Below, one piece after another: positions 9,369 through 16,092 of a stretch of 23,530 nt of DNA (its first letter is position 1; each line of letters opens with the position of its first letter). Position numbers and translations under genes: made by a program. The DNA comes from CAIPVR01 sp049316905. Its GTDB lineage: Bacteria; Actinomycetota; Acidimicrobiia; Acidimicrobiales; Microtrichaceae. The notes under the pieces were generated by a model. The model saw only the letters and a list, made by a program, of their open reading frames with translations, had not been told where the DNA came from and ran no database searches. The DNA lies in assembly GCA_049316905.1 (NCBI GenBank), contig JBMOJH010000048.1:1-23530 (forward strand), written 5' to 3'.

Positions 9369-10830
9369 GTCGCGTCATGGCCACGGGATCGACCACCCGG
9401 TCGAACAGGTCCGGGTCCACGCCGAGGGCCACCGCGGCGTCGCGGAGCGGGAGGTCCTGTTCCGTGGCGTGGTGGGCGATGGCGGTCGCCCGGTCGTAGC
9501 CGATGTGGGGGCTCAGCGCGGTGACGAGCATCGCCGAGTCGGCGACGTAGCGGTCGATGCGGCTCCGGTCGAGCTCCACCCCCTCCACCAGGTGCTCGCG
9601 GAAGCGGTCGGCGCCGTCGCCGAGCAGCCGCGCGGAGCCCAGCGCCGCGGCCGCCGCCACCGGACGGAACGTGTTGAGCTGCAGGCTGCCCGCCGCGGCG
9701 GCCTGCGCCACCGTGACGTCGTTGCCGAACACCCGCAGACACACCTGCAGGAGCGCCTCGCACTGGGTGGGGTTCACCTTGCCCGGCATGATCGACGAGC
9801 CCGGCTCGTTGGCGGGGAGCACGAGCTCGTGGAGGCCGGCGCGCGGCCCGCTGCCCAGCCAGCGCAGGTCGTCGGCGACCTTGGTGGCCGCCACCGCCGC
9901 GCCCCGCAGCGCGGCGTGCACCCGCACGACCCGGTCGAGGGTGGACTGCGCCGCGAAGTGGTCCTCGGCCTCCACGAACGGGTGACCCGTGCGCCGGGCG
10001 ATCTCCCCGGCCACCACCGCCCCGAAGCCGTCGTGGGAGTTGAGGCCGGTGCCCACCGCCGTGCCGCCGACGGCCAGCTCGAGCAGGCCGTCGGTCGCCC
10101 GCCGAAGCTCCGTCGCGGCGTCCCGGACCGAGGACGCGAACGCGCCCCACTCCTGGCCGACGGTGAGGGGCGTGGCGTCCTGCAGGTGGGTCCGTCCGAG
10201 CTTCACCACGTCGGCCCACCGCTGCGAGCGGTCCCGCAGCGCGCCGGCGAGCCGCTCCAGCGCGGGGGCCGTGTGGCCCACGACCACGCCGTGCAGCGCG
10301 AGGTGCACCGCGGTGATGAACGTGTCGTTGCTCGACTGGCCCAGGTTCACGTGATCGTTCGGATGGACCGTGCTGTCCCGATCCGCCGTGTCGTCGGCCG
10401 GCTCCGCGGCGCCGAGCGGCCGGCCCTGGAGCTGTCGCGCCCGGTTCGCGATGACCTCGTTGACGTTCTGGTTGGTCTGGGTGCCCGAACCGCTCTGGTA
10501 CACGCCGAGGGGGAAGTGGTCGTCGAGGTCGCCCCGGGCCACCTCGCCGGCGACCCGTTCCAGGAGCTCGCCGAGCTCCGGCGTCAGCCGTCCGGCCCGG
10601 GCGTTCACCGCCGCGCACGCCGCCTTGAGTGTGCCGTAGGCGCGGACCACCTCCACCGGCATGCGGTCGTCGCCGATCGCGAAGTGGGCGACCGCCCGTT
10701 GCGTGCTCGCGCCCCAGTAGCGGTCCGCCGGCACCTCCACGGTGCCCATGCCGTCGCGCTCGGTGCGGGTGCCGCGGGCGTCGAGGCCGATCGGCGGCTC
10801 AGCCACCGGCGGGTTCCCCTGGTGCTCCAT
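9355..10830 (-). CDS. fumC: Fumarate hydratase class II
   Basis: The product is 491 aa. It hydrates fumarate to L-malate in the citric acid cycle, as a cytoplasmic homotetramer. The family signature GSSIMPGKVNP is at 344-354; Gly rather than Ala after MP and the following TQCEAL separate fumarase from aspartase (MPAKVNP). The catalytic His215 lies in GRTHLQDATPLT, the catalytic Ser is 345 or 346, and GSGTQTNQNVNEVIANRA and HPNDHVNLGQSSND are present. The ATG at 10830 has GGAGGA 7 nt upstream, which places the start inside the preceding small gene (32-nt overlap). A TTG one codon earlier or a GTG at 10806 with AGGGGA upstream are alternatives. The first 25 or so residues are a non-conserved extension beyond the usual 460-470 aa. 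It is the last gene of a minus-strand unit with two membrane-protein genes, an unusual context for fumC. Confidence 0.95.
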   Translation of the reverse strand: MEHQGNPPVAEPPIGLDARGTRTERDGMGTVEVPADRYWGASTQRAVAHFAIGDDRMPVEVVRAYGTLKAACAAVNARAGRLTPELGELLERVAGEVARGDLDDHFPLGVYQSGSGTQTNQNVNEVIANRARQLQGRPLGAAEPADDTADRDSTVHPNDHVNLGQSSNDTFITAVHLALHGVVVGHTAPALERLAGALRDRSQRWADVVKLGRTHLQDATPLTVGQEWGAFASSVRDAATELRRATDGLLELAVGGTAVGTGLNSHDGFGAVVAGEIARRTGHPFVEAEDHFAAQSTLDRVVRVHAALRGAAVAATKVADDLRWLGSGPRAGLHELVLPANEPGSSIMPGKVNPTQCEALLQVCLRVFGNDVTVAQAAAAGSLQLNTFRPVAAAAALGSARLLGDGADRFREHLVEGVELDRSRIDRYVADSAMLVTALSPHIGYDRATAIAHHATEQDLPLRDAAVALGVDPDLFDRVVDPVAMTRPDPA

Positions 10831-11131
10831 CAACGAATCCTCCCGCGACCGACAGGTCGTCGCCGGGCGGCCGGTGCGTCAGGGCCTCCACCCGGGTGAT
10901 GTACCCGGCGCGGGCCGGATCCACCGCGGTCGGTCGTGGCTCCTGGACCTTGCGCCGCAGGACGAACCGGAGCGGGGCGAGGGGGGCGGCCACCACGAGC
11001 AGGACGCCCCACAGGAGGCGGGAGTCGGCCGAGGCCGCGTGGTCCCGGGCCACGTCCACGAGCGCGGCGATCCAGATGGCGACCGCGGGCAGGGCCCACC
11101 ACCACGCCGGGACGCCGGGCAGGAGGTTCAC
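10799..11131 (-). CDS. Small membrane protein, PLDc_N-like
   Basis: The product is 110 aa. The GTG at 11131 overlaps the TGA of the upstream acyltransferase gene as GTGA, so translation is probably coupled. There are two hydrophobic segments, about 9-27 (PAWWWALPAVAIWIAALVD) and 38-56 (LLWGVLLVVAAPLAP), the second followed by basic RFVLRRK. This layout, with Asp-Val-Ala-Arg between the segments and a W-x-V-L-L-V-V-x-x-P-L core, resembles the PLDc_N domain found at the start of cardiolipin synthases and as stand-alone small proteins. The cytoplasmic tail of about 50 residues is Pro/Gly-rich without motifs. The 3' end overlaps the start of fumC by 32 nt. The function is unknown; a partner role for the lipid enzyme upstream is plausible from the coupling. 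Confidence 0.7.
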   Translation of the reverse strand: MNLLPGVPAWWWALPAVAIWIAALVDVARDHAASADSRLLWGVLLVVAAPLAPLRFVLRRKVQEPRPTAVDPARAGYITRVEALTHRPPGDDLSVAGGFVDGAPGEPAGG

Positions 11132-12975
11132 GCCGCGCCGCCTGCCGCACCCGGGCCGACCCCGACCGGGGTGGCCGCGACCGCATCCGACGGGCCGGGC
11201 ACGGCCACGCCCGTCGCCCGGACCACCGCCTCCACGAGCTCGGCCCGACGGGTGCGGTCGTCGCCGTGCAACCGCTGCCATCCCGAGCGGATCAGACCCG
11301 CGAGGGTGTCGACCACGTACACCAGCGCGATGAAGGCGACCGGCAGCAGCGACAGGCCGAGCAGCACGCCGTCGCCGTCGCTGCGACGCCCGCCGGCCAC
11401 CAGCGCCACCACCGTGGCCACCAGGAAGGTCAGCAGTGCCACGATCGGGACCACGGTGGCCCGCACCGCCGGGGAGACCCGAAGGCGGCTCGCGGCCCAG
11501 GTGAGTAGGACCGGCACGCCGTACACGATGGCACCCACGGTGGCGTACGGCAGGGCCAGCACCCACACGAGGGCCCGGAGCACGCGGGCGCCCACGGTCG
11601 AGCGCCGCCGCTCCACGGGGCGTGCGCCGTCGGCCAGGAACCGCTCGGCCGCGGCACGGATCCCGTCGGTGACCGGCGCGGGGAGATCCGCGTAGGCCTG
11701 GGCGAGGCGCTCCCGTTCGCCGATCGACACCCGCTCGCGCGGATCCACCTCCTCGAGGACCACCGTGGCCGCGCACCGGAGCGCGGCCACCTCGTCCCAG
11801 TCGGCATAGTCCGGCGCCGCGGCCCGCAGCTCGCCGGCGATGCGGTCGGTCACCGCGTCCACGTCCACCTCGCCCGCCGACACGTCCACGGTCCGGCCGC
11901 GCCGCACGGCCACGTCGGAGCGGAACGCCGCCTTGTCCGCATAGTGCAGGCCGAGGGGCACCACGCGCACGGGCACCTCGGCGGCGGCGGCGATGCGGGC
12001 GGCCCCGGTGTGCACCCGGCCGATGCTCGGCTCGTCGCGGGTGACCCCCTCCGGGAAGATGAGGAGGAGGTCGCCGTCGTCGAGCGCCGCGGCGGAGGTG
12101 GCGAACATCGAGTGGTTGTCGGTGGAGCCGGAGCGGCCGCGGTGCACGGGGACGGCGCCGATGCCCCGCATGACCGAGCGGGCCACCGGGACCCGCCAGA
12201 TCGCGTCGTCGGCCAGGATGCGCGGCCGCCGCGGGAGCACCGCCATCAGCACGATCGCGTCGGCGAGCCCGCCGAAGTGGTTCGCCACGACCACCACCGG
12301 GCCGTCCTCGAGGTCGGACAGGTCGTCGGTGTCGATGTCGCGGTACACGAGCCGGGCCGCAACGGTGACGATGCGACGCAGGAACCGGTGGGCGGCCCAC
12401 GTGCCCGGCGCCGGCGGCGCAGCGGGCACCGGCCACAGCGCGGTCGCCCACAGGGCGGCCACCACACCGATCATCAGGTGCCAGAGCCCGTGCAGCTGCA
12501 CCACGGACTCCGGGTCGCACAGCCCGCTGCCGGAGCGTCCGCCCAGGTAGGCCAGACCGGCCAGCGTCCCCGCGCCGGCGAGCGCGACGCCGCGCAACGC
12601 GCTCCAGCCGGGCAGCACCGGCCGGCGCCGCACGAGGCGCCCGACGGGGATGACCACCGCGGTGACCACCAGGAGCGCAGCGCCGCCGTCGTGGGTCCAC
12701 TGGGCCGCGGCCGTCTGGATGCCGTGGTAGTCCACGGAGCCGAGGCCGGCGAGCAGGGTGACCACCCCGAAGAACGCGGCCGCCCCGCGGCCCTCCTCGA
12801 GCCGCCGGGCCCGGAGCAGGAGCCAGACCCCGATGAGGGCGAGCACCAGCGATGACGTCGCGTTGGCCGGTTGGGCCAGGTCCTCCGGTCGGAGCTGTTC
12901 GCAGTCGCCGGCCCCCAGCGGGTCACCCGGGTCGGATCCGGGGCCCAGGGCGACCCACCACCGGACGCTCAGCAC
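11128..12975 (-). CDS. Fusion: ceramidase-like (CREST) membrane hydrolase + Gpt2-like phospholipid acyltransferase
   Basis: The product is 615 aa. Residues about 20-185 are a multi-pass domain with the residues of alkaline ceramidases: Asp24-Cys25-Glu26 and Asn38 at the N-terminal (calcium-site) region, Ser80 and His84 in GLGSVDYHG, Asp96 in THDGG, and His162/His166 in HGLWH. The S-x3-H and H-x3-H spacings match the zinc site of ACER3-type enzymes. Residues about 225-400 are a PlsC-type acyltransferase of the Gpt2/Sct1-like branch: NHFGGLAD (His233, Asp239), FPEGVTRDEPS (307-317), HTGAARIA, and a PLGLHY...FRSDV segment. The C-terminus has about three more membrane segments. A protein that could release and re-attach acyl chains at the membrane is suggested; substrates are unknown. 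The GTG start has TACGGT exactly 6 nt upstream, a leaderless-type promoter. Confidence 0.82.
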   Translation of the reverse strand: MLSVRWWVALGPGSDPGDPLGAGDCEQLRPEDLAQPANATSSLVLALIGVWLLLRARRLEEGRGAAAFFGVVTLLAGLGSVDYHGIQTAAAQWTHDGGAALLVVTAVVIPVGRLVRRRPVLPGWSALRGVALAGAGTLAGLAYLGGRSGSGLCDPESVVQLHGLWHLMIGVVAALWATALWPVPAAPPAPGTWAAHRFLRRIVTVAARLVYRDIDTDDLSDLEDGPVVVVANHFGGLADAIVLMAVLPRRPRILADDAIWRVPVARSVMRGIGAVPVHRGRSGSTDNHSMFATSAAALDDGDLLLIFPEGVTRDEPSIGRVHTGAARIAAAAEVPVRVVPLGLHYADKAAFRSDVAVRRGRTVDVSAGEVDVDAVTDRIAGELRAAAPDYADWDEVAALRCAATVVLEEVDPRERVSIGERERLAQAYADLPAPVTDGIRAAAERFLADGARPVERRRSTVGARVLRALVWVLALPYATVGAIVYGVPVLLTWAASRLRVSPAVRATVVPIVALLTFLVATVVALVAGGRRSDGDGVLLGLSLLPVAFIALVYVVDTLAGLIRSGWQRLHGDDRTRRAELVEAVVRATGVAVPGPSDAVAATPVGVGPGAAGGAA

Positions 12976-12987
12976 GCCGTCACCGTA
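12976..12987 (-). promoter_or_regulatory. Leaderless-type -10 box of the ceramidase/acyltransferase operon
   Basis: On the minus strand TACGGT (complement of 12982-12987) is followed by GACGGC and then the GTG start, so the TANNNT hexamer sits at -12 to -7 if transcription begins at the start codon. No Shine-Dalgarno sequence of normal spacing is present. No -35 element is obvious. Confidence 0.45.
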
Positions 12988-13050
12988 TTCGGCCCGGTCG
13001 GCCGTGGAGTGCCCGGGCCCGGGCGGGCCACGGGCGGGTCCGGCGGTCGG

Positions 13051-14673
13051 TCAGCCCACGCTCCCGCCGCCGGCCCAGGTGCCGGCGAGGGACGACGGCT
13101 CGGTGTCCACACCGATCCGCTCGAAGTACCCGGCCTCCAGCGCGACGAGCAGGTCGTCGCCGGGTCCACCCCCCGGCGGCGCGTCGGCTACGACTTCTGC
13201 CCCGACTGCTGCCCCGACCGCTGCCCCGACCGCTGCCCCGACCGCTGCCCCGGTGGGTGCGGTCGTGGGGGCCGGGGCGCCCACGTCGGGCTGCATGCCC
13301 GGTGCGACCAGCTGCGGGTCCCCGGTGCAGTTGGGCGTGGGTGCCCGCAGCGGTAGGCCGTCGAGGTCGAACACCTCCGGGTCGGGCTGCGCCGCGCCGA
13401 GCGACCACCCGATGTTGTTGGCGTTGCGATCCCGCGGCGTGAGCGACCACCCCGCGGCGCCCCCGGCCCCCTCGGCGGGTGCCCCGAGGAACCGCCACTC
13501 GACGAACCGCATGATCGACGTGTGGTCGTAGAGCCGGTGGTCCACGTACCCGGGTCGGCTGTAGGGCGAGGCGAGGACCGTCGGCACCCGGAACCCGGCC
13601 TGGCCGAAGTTGTCGTCGTCCACGGCCGAGGGCAGCAGGTCGGGCAGCACCGGCGGCGGCACGTGGTCGAAGAAGCCGCCCCACTCGTCGTAGGTCAGCA
13701 CGAAGAGGCCGCGCTCCCAGTTCGGCGAACGGACGAAGGCCCGGAACACGTCGCGGAGGTAACGCTGGCCGGCGGCCGGATCACACAGCGGGTGGTCGTC
13801 GGCCTGCCACCACGGGAGGTACGGCGGGTCGAGGTAGGTGACCGCCGGCAGGGTGCCGCGGGCGCAGTCCTCGAAGTACCGGTCGATGGGGGAGAGGATG
13901 TCGCCCATCCGAGGCCCCCAGAACGCGAGTGACGGCAGGTCCGGGGAGTACGAGCGGCACGGCACGCCGGCGGCCCGCAGCCGGTCCCAGATCGTGTCCC
14001 ACTGGTGACCGAGCTCGGCGATCGGCAGGTAGTTGTTCTTGTACCCGCCGGACTGCGCCGAGTGCAGGTAGCGGCGGTTCGGCTGCGTCGCACCGAGTAC
14101 GGAGCAGTGGTAGCGGTCGAAGGTGGTGAAGCGGCGGGCCATCCGGGCGTGGAAGGGCAGGTCCGCGGCCTCCTGGTAGCCGAGCGCGAACTCGTCGTTG
14201 CCCGAGCCGGAGGCCAGGAACCCGCCGTCGCGCTGGGCCCGGCCGGCGCCCCAGCCGTGGCCGGGATCGGCGAACCCACACCCGCGGAAACCCGCCGGCG
14301 AGGTACCGCCGCCGAGGGAGTACGTATCGACCGGCGTGCCGTCGGGGCGGAGGTAGGTCTGCCGCGGTGCCGCGTCGATGGCGAACCCGCCCCCGTAGTT
14401 CCGCCGCCCCCGTTCCAGGTACCCCTCGTCGGCCGAGAGCCAGCCCAGGTAGTGGTCGAAGGAGCGGTTCTCCATCATCACCACCACGACGTGCTCGATC
14501 GGACACTCGGCGGCGGGCGAGTCGAGCACCGAGCCCGTGGGCAGGCGCCCGGGCACGTACTCCGCCCCGCCGCTCCCGCCACCCCCGACCGGGACGCACC
14601 CGGCGAGTGCGGGCCCCAGCGCCGCGCCGGCGCCCACAGCACCCCCGGCACGCAGGAACGTACGTCGGTCCAT
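13051..14673 (-). CDS. Tat-exported lipoprotein phosphoesterase (acid phosphatase / phospholipase C family)
   Basis: The product is 540 aa. The ATG at 14673 has GGGGAG upstream and starts a twin-arginine signal, DRRTFLRAGG (Arg3-Arg4), with lipobox L-A-G-C at Cys26, so the folded enzyme is probably exported and lipid-anchored. The phosphoesterase family (PF04185, including AcpA and phospholipase C) is shown by MENRSFDHYLG at 67-77 (metal ligands Glu68, Asn69), the middle HSAQSGG block expected to hold the nucleophilic Ser, and TYDEWGGFFDHVPPP with the Asp-Glu metal pair. It would hydrolyse a phosphomonoester or phosphodiester such as phosphatidylcholine; which one is undecided. After the domain comes a low-complexity GAAV repeat (from 12-bp DNA repeats) and a short acidic tail. 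It is separated from the next minus-strand gene by 75 bp, so linkage is uncertain. Confidence 0.88.
   Translation of the reverse strand: MDRRTFLRAGGAVGAGAALGPALAGCVPVGGGGSGGAEYVPGRLPTGSVLDSPAAECPIEHVVVVMMENRSFDHYLGWLSADEGYLERGRRNYGGGFAIDAAPRQTYLRPDGTPVDTYSLGGGTSPAGFRGCGFADPGHGWGAGRAQRDGGFLASGSGNDEFALGYQEAADLPFHARMARRFTTFDRYHCSVLGATQPNRRYLHSAQSGGYKNNYLPIAELGHQWDTIWDRLRAAGVPCRSYSPDLPSLAFWGPRMGDILSPIDRYFEDCARGTLPAVTYLDPPYLPWWQADDHPLCDPAAGQRYLRDVFRAFVRSPNWERGLFVLTYDEWGGFFDHVPPPVLPDLLPSAVDDDNFGQAGFRVPTVLASPYSRPGYVDHRLYDHTSIMRFVEWRFLGAPAEGAGGAAGWSLTPRDRNANNIGWSLGAAQPDPEVFDLDGLPLRAPTPNCTGDPQLVAPGMQPDVGAPAPTTAPTGAAVGAAVGAAVGAAVGAEVVADAPPGGGPGDDLLVALEAGYFERIGVDTEPSSLAGTWAGGGSVG
13202..13249. repeat. 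12-bp tandem repeat inside the phosphoesterase gene
   Basis: Four consecutive 12-bp units occur: CCGACTGCTGCC once and CCGACCGCTGCC three times, with a degenerate unit just before (13190-13201). In frame on the minus strand each unit encodes Gly-Ala-Ala-Val, giving a flexible Ala/Gly spacer near the C-terminus. Because the unit is a multiple of three, copy number can change without breaking the frame. Confidence 0.85.
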
Positions 14674-14695
14674 CCGGCTCCCCGATCTCCCTCGC

Positions 14696-14711
14696 CCGTT
14701 CCCCCGAACGG
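14696..14711 (-). promoter_or_regulatory. Inverted repeat in the phosphoesterase leader
   Basis: CCGTTC (14696-14701) and GAACGG (14706-14711) form a perfect 6-bp inverted repeat with a CCCC spacer, 22 nt upstream of the phosphoesterase start. It could be an operator or a leader hairpin. The rest of the 144-bp divergent gap shows no clear promoter for the minus-strand gene. Confidence 0.3.
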
Positions 14712-14805
14712 TCGGACCACCACGGTCGACGCCATGGTGCCATCCGCGGGTGGCCCCGCGGGAGCCCGGAGTTGTCGCCCGGGTGGAGCAGGGGTGTCGC
14801 GTCGG

Positions 14806-14817
14806 TAGCCTCGGATC
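14806..14817 (+). promoter_or_regulatory. Leaderless-type -10 box of the FIST gene
   Basis: TAGCCT (14806-14811) followed by CGGATC places the TANNNT hexamer at -12 to -7 relative to the GTG at 14818. There is no Shine-Dalgarno sequence just upstream. The geometry is identical to that before the gene starting at 12975. Confidence 0.5.
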
Positions 14818-16077
14818 GTGACGATCGACACGTCCCTGGATGGTCCCGTGGGTCCCGCCGCCGGTGCCGGCGCGCGGTGGGTCGGGACCGGCGGATCCGA
14901 TGACCCCGACCCCGGCCGGGCCGTGGCCGCGGCGCTGGCCACCGCCCGGGCGGGCGCCGCCCCGCAACTCGCGATCCTCTTCTGCTCGCCCGCCTACGAC
15001 CTCACCGCCGTGGTGCACGAGGTGCGGGCCGGTCTGGGCGAGGGCGTGGAGCTGATCGGCTGCTCCACGGCCGGCGAGCTGAGCGACGGCGGTGCGACCG
15101 ACCGGGGGCTCGTGCTCTGGCTGCTCGGGGGCGAAGGGCTCGACGTGGCGACCGGCGTGGGCACCGGCAGCGAGGACGGGTTGCGGTCGGCCGCGGCCGA
15201 GGCGGCCCGGTGCGCGGAGCGCGTGCCGCGGCGGCGCCACGGCGTGCTCATCCTGCTGGCCGACGGCCTGTGCGGCGACCAGATGCAGGTGGTGCGCGGT
15301 GCGTACGAGGTCGCCGGGACGGAGTTCCCGCTCGTGGGCGGCTGCGCGGGCGACGACCTCGCGATGGAGCGCACCCTGCAGGTCCACGGCGACGGCGTGC
15401 ACGACGACCGGGTGCTCCGCCACTCGGTCGTGGCGGCCGCGGTCAGCTCCGACGCCCCCATCGGCATCGGCGTGGCCCACGGATGGCAGCCGGTCGGCGA
15501 GCCGTTGCTCGTCACGTCGTCGCACGGCGTGGAGGTACGCACCCTCGACGACCGCCCGGCGATGGACGCGTACCTCGAGGCGTTCGGCGCCCCGCCCGAG
15601 CTCGGTACGGACCCCGCCGCGTTCACGCGCTTCGCGCTCACCCGGCCGCTCGGCATCCGGCGCCGGGACCGGCTGGAGATCCGCTTCGTGGCGGGCGGTG
15701 ACCCCGTCAGCCGCACCCTGCACTGCATCGCCGAGGTACCCCAGGGCGGGCCGGCCTGGCCGATGACCGGCGACCAGGAGACGGTGCTGCGGGCCACGGA
15801 CCACGCGTGCGCCGCCGCGGTGGAGGGTCTCGGTGGCCATGAGCCGTGCGGAGCGCTGGTCTTCGACTGCGTGGCCCGCCGCTCGGTGCTCGACGGGGAC
15901 CCGGACCCACTCGACGGGACCGACGCGGACGGCGGGGTGCGCCAGGAGCTCGCCCGTGTGTCCGACGCGGTCGGCGGCGTCCCGTTGGCGGGCTTCTACA
16001 CCTACGGCGAGATCGCCCGGACGCGCGGTGCCGGCGGCTTCCACAACCAGACCCTCGTGGTGCTGGCCCTGGGCTGA
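14818..16077 (+). CDS. FIST-domain sensor protein
   Basis: The product is 419 aa, consisting only of the FIST_N (about 45-230) and FIST_C (about 240-400) pair. Visible hallmarks are GCSTAGEL at 81-88, VGGCAGDDL, HGWQPVGEP, TRPLGIRR, CIAEVPQGG, a FDCVARR strand near the C-terminus and the closing GFYTYGEIAR...FHNQTLVVLAL. There is no signal peptide, membrane segment or output domain, so it is a cytoplasmic sensor that must act through a partner. FIST domains are thought to bind small ligands; stand-alone FIST proteins of the NosP group bind heme, sense nitric oxide and are typically encoded next to histidine kinases or cyclic-di-GMP enzymes. The next gene, 15 nt downstream, is such an enzyme. 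Whether this protein binds heme cannot be read from sequence. Confidence 0.9.
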   Translation: MTIDTSLDGPVGPAAGAGARWVGTGGSDDPDPGRAVAAALATARAGAAPQLAILFCSPAYDLTAVVHEVRAGLGEGVELIGCSTAGELSDGGATDRGLVLWLLGGEGLDVATGVGTGSEDGLRSAAAEAARCAERVPRRRHGVLILLADGLCGDQMQVVRGAYEVAGTEFPLVGGCAGDDLAMERTLQVHGDGVHDDRVLRHSVVAAAVSSDAPIGIGVAHGWQPVGEPLLVTSSHGVEVRTLDDRPAMDAYLEAFGAPPELGTDPAAFTRFALTRPLGIRRRDRLEIRFVAGGDPVSRTLHCIAEVPQGGPAWPMTGDQETVLRATDHACAAAVEGLGGHEPCGALVFDCVARRSVLDGDPDPLDGTDADGGVRQELARVSDAVGGVPLAGFYTYGEIARTRGAGGFHNQTLVVLALG

Positions 16078-16092
16078 CGTGGTGCCGCGCTC

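Noticed and set aside
9355..10830. Aspartate ammonia-lyase instead of fumarase
   Set aside because: The signature reads MPGKVNPTQCEAL, as in fumarase; aspartases have MPAKVNP.
13190..13250. Short regular repeats considered as a CRISPR array
   Set aside because: Units of 12 bp are directly contiguous with no spacers, and they encode an in-frame GAAV tract.
14818..16077. Firm naming of the FIST protein as nosP
   Set aside because: Heme binding cannot be seen in the sequence, and FIST domains have several ligand types; kept as a hypothesis.
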